64,000 bases of DNA from Mesorhizobium sp. 1M-11 (lineage in GTDB: Bacteria; Pseudomonadota; Alphaproteobacteria; Rhizobiales; Rhizobiaceae), in contig NZ_LJSD01000011.1 of NCBI RefSeq assembly GCF_001303895.1, positions 496,001 through 560,000 on the forward strand. Reading direction: 5' to 3'. Below the pieces are notes generated by a model. It saw nothing but the letters and a program-made list of their open reading frames with translations. It searched no databases and was not told the origin of the DNA. Shown piece by piece: positions 63,749 to 64,000 of this stretch (its first letter is position 1; each line of letters begins with the position of its first letter). Position numbers and translations under genes: made by a program.

Positions 63749-64000
63749 GCCTGAACCCGGAAACACGCCGCGGCATGGTTGCCGTCGCCAAGAACAGGCT
63801 TGCCGGCCCGGCAAGGTTCGTAATTGACCGGACAACGCGGACCGAACGCGCACCCTTCGGGCAGGCGCAGCAGCGAGGGCGGCGAGCCCGGGATGGCCGG
63901 CAAGCGATGTGGCTTCTCGCCGGTGAGCGGCGGGATCGAGCCCAGCAGAGCGCGCGTGTAGGGGTGTTGTGGGTCGGAAAAGAGTTCGGTACGGCTGCCG
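63745..64000 (-). CDS. Oligopeptide/dipeptide ABC importer, ATPase 1 (DppD/OppD-like), 3' part
   Basis: Only the last 85 codons are inside the window; the 5' part is cut off by the window edge. The visible C-terminus reads LFSDPQHPYTRALLGSIPPL, then LPEGCAFGPRCPVNYEPCRA and HAAACFRVQA, the oligopeptide-transporter C-terminal domain with its four-cysteine pattern. Its stop overlaps the start of the second ATPase by four bases, the standard DppD-DppF arrangement. Confidence 0.9.
   Translation of the reverse strand, partial: GSRTELFSDPQHPYTRALLGSIPPLTGEKPHRLPAIPGSPPSLLRLPEGCAFGPRCPVNYEPCRAGKPVLGDGNHAAACFRVQA

Overview
The window looks like a piece of the main chromosome of a GC-rich alphaproteobacterium of the Rhizobiales, most like Mesorhizobium or a close Phyllobacteriaceae relative. 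The reasons are uniformly high-GC codon use, an Irr-type iron box in front of a membrane-bound ferritin gene, FrcA-type single-domain sugar ABC ATPases, DUF1127 and DUF3297 small proteins, and housekeeping genes (gyrB, hrcA, rph, rdgB, hemW, rsmI, cysK) in ordinary chromosomal context. I see no rRNA, tRNA, CRISPR array, prophage or insertion sequence. The genus is inferred from gene content, not from a search.

Layout. 1-5.1 kb: 3' end of msrA, a PepSY-like secreted protein, a two-gene ABC-2 exporter, a soluble DUF2156 protein and a flavin monooxygenase. 5.1-11.9 kb: a Tat-exported PhoX phosphatase with a candidate Pho box, an alpha/beta hydrolase with an Asp nucleophile, small membrane proteins, a PAP2 phosphatase, and an HTH regulator beside a SulP transporter with an intergenic repeat between them. 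11.9-15.2 kb: an ECF41 sigma-factor operon with a matching promoter, then an overlapping CYTH-CHAD pair. 15.3-22.3 kb: a divergent MFS/LysR pair, a hydrolase, and a TetR-controlled HlyD/ABC/permease efflux operon resembling E. coli cecR-ybhGFSR. 22.3-28.8 kb: a threonine-dehydratase-like enzyme, a second repeat copy, mbfA under an Irr box, and an ArsR-controlled DUF1127/NIPSNAP/hydrolase/ABM operon, then a SUKH protein. 29-31.2 kb: tiny ORFs and an ECF42 sigma factor with its DGPF partner and matching promoter. 31.2-42.6 kb: GST, cysK, LysE exporter, Hsp70-like protein, sorbosone-dehydrogenase-like protein, hrcA, rph, VOC, rdgB, hemW, rsmI, yraN. 42.7-49.8 kb: DUF3297, acylphosphatase-P450 overlap, ANT(6)-like adenylyltransferase, gyrB, and a LuxR-type regulator.

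49.9-54.7 kb is a polyamine-type ABC importer (ATPase, Tat-exported binding protein, two permeases) followed by a short-chain dehydrogenase, divergent from the LuxR regulator and with an inverted repeat between them. 54.8-62.5 kb is a seven-gene minus-strand cluster headed by a ROK regulator: M20 metallohydrolase, two tandem paralogous sugar-type binding proteins, one permease, a YhfX-like PLP enzyme and one ATPase. 62.7-64 kb holds the ATPase end of an oligopeptide importer, cut by the window edge.

The part most likely to be undescribed is the ROK-M20-SBP-SBP-permease-YhfX-ATPase cluster. It joins a sugar-type importer to an amino-acid deacylase/peptidase-type enzyme and an alanine-racemase-like enzyme. 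I read it as uptake and processing of an amino-acid-containing conjugate; the substrate is not known. The two ECF operons with recognisable cognate promoters, and the ArsR module, are also worth testing.
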